From assembly GCA_002721725.1 (NCBI GenBank), contig PBLK01000007.1, positions 1-64,000 of the forward strand: DNA of 64,000 nt, written 5' to 3'. Positions 20,285 through 28,583 of this stretch are shown here, piece after piece; position 1 is the first letter of the stretch; every line of letters starts with the position of its first letter. This DNA comes from Rhodobiaceae bacterium (lineage in GTDB: Bacteria > Pseudomonadota > Alphaproteobacteria > RS24). A program made the position numbers and the translations under genes. A model generated the notes under the pieces. It was given only the letters and a program-made list of their open reading frames with translations, was not told the origin of the DNA and did no database searches.

Positions 20285-21265
20285 TTACTCAGTGTAAAGC
20301 GCGCGGTCGAGAAAGGCGCGAATGTCGGCAGCGGTTTGTTCGGGCATTTCTTCATGCGCCAAATGGCCCGCTTGCGGGTAGAGCTTCAACAGGCTGCCGA
20401 TGATGAGTGTGTTCATGGCAATACCGTATTTCGGGTCAATCAGCCTGTCTTGCGAGCCCCAAATCAGCAGCGTGGCAGGATCGACAGCGCGCAAAAGCGG
20501 TTCCAGCGAAGGCTCCAAATTCGCTTCCGAAAAACGTTTAATGCTGGCATCGCGTGAGCCGGCCATACGCAGCAATTCCCAATAGCGGGTGATCATTTCA
20601 TCCGTAACGAAACTATCAGGATCGGCGACGACGCCCTCCAATGTATTGGCTACCAAAAAGCGCGGCGTAAAATAGCGCATCAGCCGCAAGGCGATATCAG
20701 AACCGACAAGCGCGAATGCCCCCACAGATGGAACATCTTCATCACGCTCCATGCCACCCGAAGACACCAGTACTAGCGCGTCCACCTCGCGAGGGTACAT
20801 GAGCGCATAACGTAGAGCCACGCCGCCACCCATACTGTTGCCGACCAAAGTGACCGATTTGAAATCATAAAGCTCAATCACCTCCCGGGTGAAATTGGCC
20901 ATGGCGATATTGGAATAATCTTCTTGCGACGTGGCGCCGGTCAGCCCATGGCCGGGCAGATCAAAACTGATGAGCCGATAATCATCTTTCAATTGCGCGA
21001 CCAGCGGCTCCCACGTATGCAGCGATGCATTGGAGCCGTGCAACAAAAAAACTGGTGGCTTGTCTTTATTGCCTTGGTCGCGAATATGCACTTCTGCGCC
21101 GGATGGCAGAAAATAAAAGAAAGATTTCTCATTTATGTATTTGCCAATCAGCTCTTGCTTGGTCAAATCTGTGGCAATCATGAGGCTGGAAAAAAGCAAC
21201 AGCACGACGAATAAGCCAATCATGGCTAGCGCCCCATATCCTAATGCCTTAAGAATTCTCCCCAT
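20285..21265 (-). CDS. Alpha/beta hydrolase with N-terminal membrane anchor
   Basis: 326 residues. An N-terminal hydrophobic segment (about residues 9-31) anchors it in the membrane, with the hydrolase domain after residue 50. Seen: oxyanion-loop LLHGSNASLHTW, FDLPGHGLTG, nucleophile S144 in GNSMGGG, acid in GSQDRLIDP and catalytic His in AGHLAHEEMP. Substrate unknown; lipase/esterase or C-C hydrolase are both possible. The ATG at 21265 is preferred; an upstream TTG (21301) would add 12 residues. It converges on tRNA-Leu. Confidence 0.85.
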   Translation of the reverse strand: MGRILKALGYGALAMIGLFVVLLLFSSLMIATDLTKQELIGKYINEKSFFYFLPSGAEVHIRDQGNKDKPPVFLLHGSNASLHTWEPLVAQLKDDYRLISFDLPGHGLTGATSQEDYSNIAMANFTREVIELYDFKSVTLVGNSMGGGVALRYALMYPREVDALVLVSSGGMERDEDVPSVGAFALVGSDIALRLMRYFTPRFLVANTLEGVVADPDSFVTDEMITRYWELLRMAGSRDASIKRFSEANLEPSLEPLLRAVDPATLLIWGSQDRLIDPKYGIAMNTLIIGSLLKLYPQAGHLAHEEMPEQTAADIRAFLDRALYTE

Positions 21266-21323
21266 AACGGGTAAAGTGCGTCTGTTCGAGACACATCGCA
21301 AGAAAATTTAGTTTTATCGGAAT

Positions 21324-21512
21324 CTAGCTTTTGAAGCGAAAACGGGTCGAGCAATAGGGGCAAACGATTTCATCTTCGCTACCCATATCGAGATAAATAT
21401 GCGGATGATCGTAAGGCGGCTCGGCACCGATACACTCAAACTCTTTGACCGCCACAAAAACTTCCTGTGCGCCATCATTATTGCTGATTTTTGGGGTCGC
21501 GGACTGCGCCAT
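21324..21512 (-). CDS. Small zinc-finger protein, zf-CHCC family
   Basis: 62 residues with the CHCC zinc-finger pattern: C27 (FEC), H36/H38 (YDHPHIYLDMG), C51 and C54 (CPYC). This family is related to the mitochondrial complex I subunit NDUFS6 and is near-universal in alphaproteobacteria; a role in respiratory complex I assembly or stability is inferred from that. No neighbour adds information. Confidence 0.9.
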   Translation of the reverse strand: MAQSATPKISNNDGAQEVFVAVKEFECIGAEPPYDHPHIYLDMGSEDEIVCPYCSTRFRFKS

Positions 21513-21585
21513 TTTTTACCTCGTCTGGCTAGTGGCGTTTATAGCTGTTCGCCAAAGCCAGAGCAAGAACAGAGCCTTCAGGTTT

Positions 21586-22851
21586 TCAGCAGCAACCGCA
21601 GCCGCCTAGCGCCGCATCGCCGTTTTCATGTCCACCTTCGCCGTGCCAGGCTTGTGCAATGGATTGCGCGGAAAATTCGGCCGTGGCGGCGAAGTCTTCT
21701 TTCGCTTGGAGCATCATTTTCCTGTCGGTCAGCACATCAATCGCCGTCATGGCTAGCGATTTGGCACCGTCAATGACCGCTTTGTCGCCGCGTTCCGAAC
21801 CAGCCCATTTGGCAAATTCAGGATTGTGGATCACCACACTGGGCGGCGCACAGGCAATCATCGGGTGAATTGACGGCACGCGATGGCTGATATTGCCCAT
21901 ATCGGTTGAACCGGCACCGCTGCTAGGCATTTTTTCAAGCGGGAAAAAATCGCGCCCCAAGCTTTCTGCGTTTTGCTTATAGCGCTCGGCAATCGCCCAG
22001 CTTTCCTTAATTTCCAGATAGTCGCCCAACGCCCAGTCAATCTGCACATCGCAACCGGCGGCCAATGCGCCCGCTTCAAAGCAATTTTGCACGCGCGATT
22101 TCAACTCGGCCAAAGCGAGACCGTTTTCAGCGCGCACATAAAATGTACCCACCGCATGGTCGGGCACAATATTGGGGGCCAATCCGGCCTCATTGAAAAT
22201 GCCGTGAATGCGCTCGCTTTGTTTAATGTGTTGGCGCAATTGGGCAATCGATTGATAAGCGGTCACCAATGCGTCCAGCGCGTTGACACCGGCAAACGGC
22301 ATGGCCGAGGCATGCGCCGCTTTGCCAGTATAGGTGACGCGAACCTCATTGACCGCCAAGCTCGGCATGGTGATGAGGTCAATGCCCGCTGGGTGCACCA
22401 TCATGGCCGCATCTAGCCCGTCAAACGCGCCTTGCCGCGCCATTAATTCCTTGCCATTGCCGCTTTCTTCGGCAGGCGTGCCGAGATATCGCACCTTGCC
22501 GGGCAGTTCGCCGTTCAGTTTGGCCAACGCTAGCGACGCGCCAAGGCCGGTTGTGGCAATAATATTGTGACCGCAAGCATGGCCAAGGCCGGGCAGGGCA
22601 TCATATTCCGACAAAATGCCGACTTCCGTGTCGCCTTCGCCAAATGTGGAAATAAAGGCCGTATCCAAACCGCATGCATGGCGCTCAACCGCCAGACCCG
22701 CCGCTTCCACCTTATCGGTCAGCAGGCCATGGGCAAATTTTTCTTCAAAAGCGATTTCCGGCTTGGCGTGAATGGCGTGGCTGGCTTCGACCAGCTCATC
22801 GGCCATGCCGTCAATAATATCGCAAACTTGTTTTTTCAGTTCGGCACTCAT
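21586..22851 (-). CDS. M20-family amidohydrolase with Cys-rich C-terminal tail
   Basis: 421-residue metal-dependent amidohydrolase of the M20 peptidase group (AbgB/HipO-like). Seen: metal-site regions SEYDALPGLGHACGHNI and GTPAEESGNGK, SMPFAGVNALDA near the dimerisation domain, and a late His in SHRVPSIHPMIA. Likely hydrolyses an N-acyl or p-aminobenzoyl-type amide. Unusual: the protein ends in GGCGCC after a His/Glu/Asp-rich stretch, three cysteines in the last four residues. TAGGAG precedes the ATG at 22851; an upstream in-frame extension overlaps the SDR gene. It is last in a four-gene minus-strand operon. Confidence 0.88.
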   Translation of the reverse strand: MSAELKKQVCDIIDGMADELVEASHAIHAKPEIAFEEKFAHGLLTDKVEAAGLAVERHACGLDTAFISTFGEGDTEVGILSEYDALPGLGHACGHNIIATTGLGASLALAKLNGELPGKVRYLGTPAEESGNGKELMARQGAFDGLDAAMMVHPAGIDLITMPSLAVNEVRVTYTGKAAHASAMPFAGVNALDALVTAYQSIAQLRQHIKQSERIHGIFNEAGLAPNIVPDHAVGTFYVRAENGLALAELKSRVQNCFEAGALAAGCDVQIDWALGDYLEIKESWAIAERYKQNAESLGRDFFPLEKMPSSGAGSTDMGNISHRVPSIHPMIACAPPSVVIHNPEFAKWAGSERGDKAVIDGAKSLAMTAIDVLTDRKMMLQAKEDFAATAEFSAQSIAQAWHGEGGHENGDAALGGCGCC

Positions 22852-22861
22852 GATGACGCTC

Positions 22862-23650
22862 CTATCCAATTTTAAACGGCATGCCCAGCAGCATACCTGC
22901 ATCGACAACTAGCAATTGCCCCGTCACATGAGCGCTGGCGCGACTGGCAAAAAATAGTATCGGCCCTTTCGTATCCTCGGGGCTTCCGGCACGCCCCATT
23001 GGCGTGCTGTTGCGTTGACCTTCGGCAATTTGTTCGAACACTTCATCTCCAAAGGCATTACGAAACCAATCCGTACCGACAAAACCCGGGCACACCGCAT
23101 TCACGCGAATGTTTTCTGGCCCCAATGAGCGCGCGAGCGCCATTGTTGTTGAATTGAGCGCGCCTTTGGAGGCAACATAAGCGATCGATGAGCCAATGCC
23201 GCGCACACCGGCGACGGATGAAATATTGACCACGGACGGCGCCTCAGACTTCGCCAAATGCGGCCGCGCATGTTTAATCATTTGATAAGGACCTATAAGA
23301 TTGAGGGCGTAAATCTGCTCGAAATCTTCGGCCTTCAGCCCTTCTAAATCGTCATGGTTCATGAATTTTGTCGTACCGGCATTATTGACCAGAATGTCCA
23401 AGCGGCCCCAGTTATCCATTGCCGCCTCGATCAGTGTCTTGCCTTCGGCATCGTCAGAAACATCTGCCTGCACGGCAATTGCCTCACCGCCTGCAGCCTT
23501 GCAGGCAGCAACAACTTTGTCGGCAGCTTTTACATTTTTGGAGTAATTGATAACTAACTTTGCGCCGCCCTCGGCCATGCCAATGGCGGCCGCTTCGCCA
23601 ATACCAGCAGAAGAGCCCGTAATAATTGCAACCTGGTCCGAAAAATCCAT
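22862..23650 (-). CDS. SDR-family NAD(P)-dependent oxidoreductase
   Basis: 262-residue classical short-chain dehydrogenase. Cofactor motif TGSSAGIG (residues 11-18), NNAG at 89-92, catalytic S145, Y158 and K162 (YVASK), and VNAVCPGFVGT. Starts at ATG 23650 with GGGAG upstream; it lies two bases after the enoyl-CoA hydratase stop. With the hydratase and hydrolase upstream it may oxidise a 3-hydroxyacyl-type intermediate, but the substrate is not determined. Confidence 0.9.
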   Translation of the reverse strand: MDFSDQVAIITGSSAGIGEAAAIGMAEGGAKLVINYSKNVKAADKVVAACKAAGGEAIAVQADVSDDAEGKTLIEAAMDNWGRLDILVNNAGTTKFMNHDDLEGLKAEDFEQIYALNLIGPYQMIKHARPHLAKSEAPSVVNISSVAGVRGIGSSIAYVASKGALNSTTMALARSLGPENIRVNAVCPGFVGTDWFRNAFGDEVFEQIAEGQRNSTPMGRAGSPEDTKGPILFFASRASAHVTGQLLVVDAGMLLGMPFKIG

Positions 23651-23652
23651 TC

Positions 23653-24474
23653 TCAACTCCCTCTGAATTGCGGTTTGCGCTTGTCTGCAAAGGCGCGGCG
23701 GCCTTCTTTATAATCGGCACTGGCCAAGCAATCTGCAAGGCGTTTTTTAGTCTCGGCGCTGTCGGCTTGTGGGTTGTCGAGAATAAATTTACTCGCCTGC
23801 AGGCTCATCGGCGCATTTGCCGAAATTTGTGCTACCAATTCGGTGAGGGCGGGTTCGAAATCTTCAATTGTTGCGGCTAGCGTAATCAGGCCGTTATTCA
23901 GCGCCTCATCGACGTTCAAATTGGCGGCAGTGAAAATAATCCGTTTGGCTTCTGACACGCCGACCAGTTGGGCCAGCTGATGCGTTGCATTGGCTGGATA
24001 AGCCAGACCCAACTTACCGGCAGGAATGCCGAAACGGCTATCGGCGCGTGCCAGGCGCAAATCGCAAGCGGCAGCAAGGCCTAAGCCGCCACCAATGCAA
24101 TAGCCTTCAATGGCTGCCAAAGTGGGTATTGGGCAAGCAGCAATAGCATCAAAGGCGGCAATGGTGGCGTGGTCGAAATCAGTGCCCTCAGGGCCGCTTA
24201 GCACTTCTTCGAATTGCGTGACATCGGCTCCGGCAACAAAGGCCTTGCCGCCGACCCCGCGAAAGACAAGCAGACGGATATTCTCAATCTCGGCAAATTT
24301 CTGCATGAGTGGGGCGATGGCCTGCCAGCCCTCAAGGTCGATGACATTATGCTTTTCGGGCAGGTTGAAAAGCACATGGCCGATGATGCCATTATCGATT
24401 TTTTGCGTACCGGCAATCAGCCGCTTGGCTCCGCTATCTATTGCTTGCGTGTAGGGCGGTAACAAATCGCTCAT
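23653..24474 (-). CDS. Enoyl-CoA hydratase/isomerase family protein
   Basis: 273-residue crotonase-fold protein, usually acting on acyl-CoA thioesters. Seen: oxyanion-hole segments GKAFVAGADVTQFEE and EGYCIGGGLGLAAACDLRLA, then RFGIPAGKLGLAYP. The catalytic Glu expected near the second segment is not obvious in the usual position, where A/Y occur (KLGLAYPAN), so decarboxylase- or isomerase-like chemistry is possible. Its ATG overlaps the TGA of the upstream hydrolase gene (ATGA), showing tight coupling. Confidence 0.87.
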   Translation of the reverse strand: MSDLLPPYTQAIDSGAKRLIAGTQKIDNGIIGHVLFNLPEKHNVIDLEGWQAIAPLMQKFAEIENIRLLVFRGVGGKAFVAGADVTQFEEVLSGPEGTDFDHATIAAFDAIAACPIPTLAAIEGYCIGGGLGLAAACDLRLARADSRFGIPAGKLGLAYPANATHQLAQLVGVSEAKRIIFTAANLNVDEALNNGLITLAATIEDFEPALTELVAQISANAPMSLQASKFILDNPQADSAETKKRLADCLASADYKEGRRAFADKRKPQFRGS

Positions 24475-25277
24475 GTCTTTGCCTCATTGAAAAAAGCCAC
24501 TAAGTCGGGAAACGCCTTCCCGTCTTGTAGCATAAATAAATGTCCCCCTTCATACAGGGTCAGCTTTGCATTGGGAATTTTACTTTCCAACGCCTGCATG
24601 GCTGAGGGCTTGGCAATGCCGTCATATTGACCGCCTCCAAGAAACACTGGACAGGCAATTTGACCTAGCCTTTCATAGCAATCATGTTGCGCGCGCGCCT
24701 CCAATTGCGCAGCGCGGCCTTCGGCAAAGTGTGGTTCATGTTCGAACTCAGACATATCCAGCTTTTGCAGTGCCGCTTCCACTGCTTCAGGATTGGCGGC
24801 CAGCCAATCATCATCGATGCGAGTGTCATTCAGCTTCATGCTGGCGAGCGCGCGCGCATCCAAATCAAGCCCCTCCAATTCGTGCAACGGGTAAGAAGTT
24901 CCGCCCGCGCCGCCCGGCGAGGTGCACCAGAGTGCCAGTCGTGACAGGCGCGCACCGTGCCGGATGGTAAACTCCTGCGCAACCATGCCGCCAAAGCTGA
25001 TGCCCAACATCATCGCCTTATCAATGCCCATTGCGTCCATCACGGCGGCGGCATCATCGGCATAATCGCGCATGCTATACGGGCCTTCGGGCTTGTCGCT
25101 TTGGCCAAGCCCGCGTTGGTCATAGGCGGTAACGCAAAAATGCGAAGTCAGCGGGCTGTCCATAATACTTGGTTTGCGGCGCAAATCATTGCCCGTGCCG
25201 TTAATGACGAGCACATGCGGGCCGTCGCCCGCTTGCTCGACATAAAATTTCAGCCCGTTTGGTGTCAAAAATCGCAT
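24471..25277 (-). CDS. Alpha/beta hydrolase, first gene of a catabolic operon
   Basis: 268 residues. Nucleophile S94 in GISFGGM, YDQRGLGQSDKP after strand 4, and catalytic His in EGGHLFMLQD; acid in GGGQYDGIA. The fold group includes 3-oxoadipate enol-lactonase and C-C hydrolases. It opens an operon with an enoyl-CoA hydratase, SDR and M20 amidohydrolase (overlaps or gaps of under 12 bases), which together look like degradation of an amide/acyl compound (inference). Divergent from cysE across 80 bases. Confidence 0.87.
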   Translation of the reverse strand: MRFLTPNGLKFYVEQAGDGPHVLVINGTGNDLRRKPSIMDSPLTSHFCVTAYDQRGLGQSDKPEGPYSMRDYADDAAAVMDAMGIDKAMMLGISFGGMVAQEFTIRHGARLSRLALWCTSPGGAGGTSYPLHELEGLDLDARALASMKLNDTRIDDDWLAANPEAVEAALQKLDMSEFEHEPHFAEGRAAQLEARAQHDCYERLGQIACPVFLGGGQYDGIAKPSAMQALESKIPNAKLTLYEGGHLFMLQDGKAFPDLVAFFNEAKT

Positions 25278-25357
25278 GATGAAAGGTTGCTTGCCAGTGA
25301 ATTCGCCAAAATGGTAGCTTGAAGTGCAACTGGGCGAAAGCCAAGATGGAAGTAAAT

Positions 25358-26176
25358 ATGGCGGAAACTGAAAAAAAACTCGCGGCAGTCGATCCCGTAT
25401 GGTCGCAAATTCGCGAAGACGCTGCGAAAATGGCCGAAAATGAACCGACTTTGTCGGGATTTATGCACGCCACAATTTTGAATTTTGAGCGGCTGGAAAT
25501 GGCGATTGCATCACATTTGTCAGAAAAACTGGCGAATTCTGAAATCGGCGCGCGCTCTCTTTGTGAGGTGTTTGAAGAAGCCTTTAGCGATAATAAAGAG
25601 GTCAGTGAAACCATACGTGCCGATATTGTCGCGCATTTTGACCGCGATCCGGCCTGCCGCAGCTATCTCGATCCAGTGCTTTACTTCAAAGGGTTTCTTG
25701 CTTTACAGACCTATCGGGCGGCCAATTGGCTTATAAATGCCGGCCGTCGCGGCATGGCGCTATATCTACAGAATCGCGCCTCAGAGGTGTTTCAGGCCGA
25801 TATTCATCCGGCCGCCAATATCGGCAAGGGTGTTTTCATCGATCATGCCACCGGGGTGGTGATTGGGGAAACGGCTGTTGTCGGCGATGATGTTTCCATG
25901 TTGCACGGCGTGACGCTGGGCGGCAGCGGTAAAGACGGTGGCGACCGTCACCCTAAAATTGGTGATGGCGTTTTGATTTCCGTCGGAGCCAAAGTGCTCG
26001 GCAATATTCGTGTTGGCGACTGCGCGAAAATTGGCGGTGGCTCGGTGGTGTTGACCGATGTACCAGCTTACACAACGGCGGTCGGCGTGCCGGCCAAAAT
26101 TGTCGGCAAAGTAACATCGCCGGAACCATCGCGCCAAATGGACCATTCGGTTGGGCAAGATGGTGATGCAATTTAA
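25358..26176 (+). CDS. cysE: Serine O-acetyltransferase
   Basis: Acetylates serine with acetyl-CoA in the first step of cysteine synthesis. 272 residues. N-terminal helical SATase domain (DPVWSQIREDA, DPACRSYLDPVLYFKGF), then the left-handed beta-helix of hexapeptide repeats (ADIHPAANIGKGVFIDHATGVVIGETA region) with the catalytic His in FIDHATG and HGVTLGG. The C-terminal tail beyond the repeats is 20 residues. ATG at 25358 has GGAAG upstream; earlier ATGs at 25319 and 25346 are less suited. Confidence 0.95.
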   Translation: MAETEKKLAAVDPVWSQIREDAAKMAENEPTLSGFMHATILNFERLEMAIASHLSEKLANSEIGARSLCEVFEEAFSDNKEVSETIRADIVAHFDRDPACRSYLDPVLYFKGFLALQTYRAANWLINAGRRGMALYLQNRASEVFQADIHPAANIGKGVFIDHATGVVIGETAVVGDDVSMLHGVTLGGSGKDGGDRHPKIGDGVLISVGAKVLGNIRVGDCAKIGGGSVVLTDVPAYTTAVGVPAKIVGKVTSPEPSRQMDHSVGQDGDAI

Positions 26177-26206
26177 CTGTTAATTAGCCAGTAAGGGGGG
26201 GTTGAT

Positions 26207-26983
26207 ATGGGTAGACTGTCAGGAAAAACCGGATTTGTATCGGGCGGCGCAAAAGGGCTGGGTGCGGAAATGGCATGCACGATGCACGAAGAAGGGGCCA
26301 GCGTCATGGTCACTGATTTGCTGGAAGAAGAGGGCATCATGCTGGCCGATGCACATGAAAATATGCAATTCATGCGGCACGACGTGACCGATGAGGCGCA
26401 ATGGCAGGCAGCTATTGACGCAACGATCTCGGCTTTTGGCGGGCTTGATGTGCTAGTCAATAATGCTGGCATTGCCCATGACTCGACACCGCTTGAAGAA
26501 ACCACATTAGAACAATGGCGGCATGTTTTAGCAATTGACCTTGATGGTGTTTTCCTTGGCGCAAAATACGCCGTGCGCGCTATGAAAGAAAAAGGCGGCA
26601 GCATTATTAATGTATCTTCTATTTACGGCATTGTTGGCTCATCGGCGCAAGCGCCGTATCACGCAGCAAAAGGCGGTGTGCGGCTGCTGACCAAAGCAAT
26701 GGCGGTAGAAATGGGTGCTCTTGGTTATAAAATCCGAGTCAATTCCATTCACCCTGGTTTTGTCGGCACCGATATTTTGCGTGATGGCATTAAGCGCGCT
26801 GTTGAAATGGGTGCGATGGATGGTGAGAATGAGGCGATAGAAACTTTGACTCTCGGCACACCAGCAGGGCGCTTGGGCGTGCCGCGCGACATTGCCAATG
26901 GTATTGTGTTTTTGGCGTCTGACGAGTCGGAATGGATGACCGGCGCTGAGCTTGTTATTGACGGCGGTTTCACGGCCCAGTAG
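26207..26983 (+). CDS. SDR-family oxidoreductase (glucose 1-dehydrogenase-like)
   Basis: 258-residue classical short-chain dehydrogenase. Cofactor motif SGGAKGLG (12-19), NNAG (85-88), catalytic S138, Y151 and K155 (YHAAKGG), VNSIHPGFVGT. The aspartate at D37 after the second beta strand (VTDLLEE) predicts NAD rather than NADP preference. GGGGGG lies 7 bases before the ATG. Probably acts on a steroid-, sugar- or hydroxyacyl-type alcohol; substrate unknown. Follows cysE by 30 bases on the same strand. Confidence 0.9.
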   Translation: MGRLSGKTGFVSGGAKGLGAEMACTMHEEGASVMVTDLLEEEGIMLADAHENMQFMRHDVTDEAQWQAAIDATISAFGGLDVLVNNAGIAHDSTPLEETTLEQWRHVLAIDLDGVFLGAKYAVRAMKEKGGSIINVSSIYGIVGSSAQAPYHAAKGGVRLLTKAMAVEMGALGYKIRVNSIHPGFVGTDILRDGIKRAVEMGAMDGENEAIETLTLGTPAGRLGVPRDIANGIVFLASDESEWMTGAELVIDGGFTAQ

Positions 26984-27012
26984 CTTGCAAAAAGTATTTT
27001 CAGAGGTTTTCT

Positions 27013-27225
27013 ATGAACAATGATGAAATCATTCGTGTGCAGACTTATTTGCGGCTAAAATTTCAAAACGATGTGCTGACGCTTAAACGCGGCGCGAAAG
27101 ACGATATGGTCGAAGTGTTTATGGAGGATGAGTTTATAGGCACATTGTTTCGCGATGATGAGGAAGGCGAAATTTCCTACGCCTTCAATATGGCAATATT
27201 GGAATTTGACTTGCCGACGCTATAA
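27013..27225 (+). CDS. DUF3126 family protein
   Basis: 70 residues, acidic (DEFIGTLFRDDEEGE). This small family occurs throughout alphaproteobacteria and has no known role; N-terminal EIIRVQTYLRLKFQ and C-terminal SYAFNMAILEFDL are the conserved parts. It converges with the next gene with no gap between the stop codons. Confidence 0.85.
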   Translation: MNNDEIIRVQTYLRLKFQNDVLTLKRGAKDDMVEVFMEDEFIGTLFRDDEEGEISYAFNMAILEFDLPTL

Positions 27226-27975
27226 TCAGTTCTGTCGCCGAGCGGCGGCTCGGAAATTACGGATTATTTCGCGCATATTGCGGTCGATGGATTCCCATTG
27301 CGCCAAATGAACGCGCTTGAAGTTATAGCTGACTTGCGCCGATGTACCGAGATTGAAGCGGCTTTCGCAAGTCGGGTTTTCATGTTTAACAATATCGCAA
27401 ATAAATAGGGGCGGGCGCTGACGCTCAGCTGCACTGCCGGTTTTCAGTCCCCGAAAGATTTGCTTTTTGCCGTAAGGCGAGTCAGCGCGAAAGGCGAAGC
27501 TCTGCAATCCTTCATCGGTCACGTCGCCCGACCCATCGATATAAGGGCGGTAAATGGCATTAAAAACCCTTTCTTCGGGCATTTCGCTGGCCGTTGCGCG
27601 AATATTTATGGTCAGCAATTTTGACAAAATGCCAGTATCGAGAAACGCCTCAGCGCGGTCTTCGCGCCAAGGACTGAAATCTGGCAGCAAAACGTGTAGG
27701 CTGGCATGATCAAGTTGGCCACTGCGGCGGGTGCGGCCATTACGCGTATAATGGGCAGGCACTGAGAACAATGTGCCGCCAATCTCAACACGCACTCGAT
27801 CATCATCATCGGTCGGCGCATAGGCCATGCCTTGTAGGTCGCGAATGCCCGGACCGAAATAAAATAGGTAAAACAGAAACCCGCTGAGCAGAAACCCGCC
27901 GATGATGACAGACGGTAAGGCCCATACCGGCCATTCTTCCTCCGGCACAGCCCGCGACAATAAGCGCTTTATCAT
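27226..27975 (-). CDS. Conserved protein with one N-terminal transmembrane segment, function unknown
   Basis: 249 residues. One membrane helix (about residues 18-43, ALPSVIIGGFLLSGFLFYLFYFG) with the remaining 200 residues presumably periplasmic. Two cysteines (FICDIVKHENPTCESRF) could form a disulphide. RRxN-rich C-terminus. I do not recognise a domain. Divergent from the gamma-carbonic anhydrase gene and convergent with DUF3126. Confidence 0.75.
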   Translation of the reverse strand: MIKRLLSRAVPEEEWPVWALPSVIIGGFLLSGFLFYLFYFGPGIRDLQGMAYAPTDDDDRVRVEIGGTLFSVPAHYTRNGRTRRSGQLDHASLHVLLPDFSPWREDRAEAFLDTGILSKLLTINIRATASEMPEERVFNAIYRPYIDGSGDVTDEGLQSFAFRADSPYGKKQIFRGLKTGSAAERQRPPLFICDIVKHENPTCESRFNLGTSAQVSYNFKRVHLAQWESIDRNMREIIRNFRAAARRQN

Positions 27976-28052
27976 GGTTTCCTCTTTCGCAGTTTGTAAT
28001 CTGTGTTTACCATAAATTCAGCGATTGATAACAACATCTATGGGAGGCATGC

Positions 28053-28583
28053 ATGACCGTCTACGCTTTAGGTGATTGCACACCTACATTCCCCGAAAGT
28101 GGCCACTATTGGATCGCGCCTGATGCGCAGGTTATGGGCGCAATTATTCTCGAAGAAAATGCCAGTGTTTGGTTTGGTGCAGTGCTGCGCGGCGATAATG
28201 AGCCGATCACCATTGGTGTCAACTCTAATGTGCAAGACGGTGCGGTGATGCATACCGATATCGGTTTTCCGCTGATGCTCGGGAGAAATGTGACGATTGG
28301 TCATCAGGCCATGCTGCATGGTTGCACGGTGGGCGATAATTCGCTTATCGGCATAGGCGCGACTATTTTGAATGGTGCGAGGATCGGCAAGAATTGCTTG
28401 ATTGGCGCGCATGCTCTGGTCGGGGAAGGCAAGGAAATTCCTGATAATTCAATGGTATTGGGCATGCCTGGCAAAATCGTCCGTGAACTTGACGAGAATA
28501 ATGAGAAAATCATGATTGCTTCGGCAGAACATTATGTTGAGAACTGGAAGCGCTATCAGCGCGATTTGAAAGAGGTTGGATAA
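28053..28583 (+). CDS. Gamma-carbonic anhydrase family protein
   Basis: 176-residue trimeric left-handed beta-helix protein. Metal-binding histidines H67 (VMHTD), H84 and H89 (IGHQAMLHG) are all present, and the hexapeptide repeats ([24 protein letters not shown] region) are intact. The family binds zinc or iron; carbonic anhydrase activity varies between members. Its TAA stop shares one base with the ATG of the GMC oxidoreductase (TAATG), so the two are cotranslated. Confidence 0.9.
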   Translation: MTVYALGDCTPTFPESGHYWIAPDAQVMGAIILEENASVWFGAVLRGDNEPITIGVNSNVQDGAVMHTDIGFPLMLGRNVTIGHQAMLHGCTVGDNSLIGIGATILNGARIGKNCLIGAHALVGEGKEIPDNSMVLGMPGKIVRELDENNEKIMIASAEHYVENWKRYQRDLKEVG

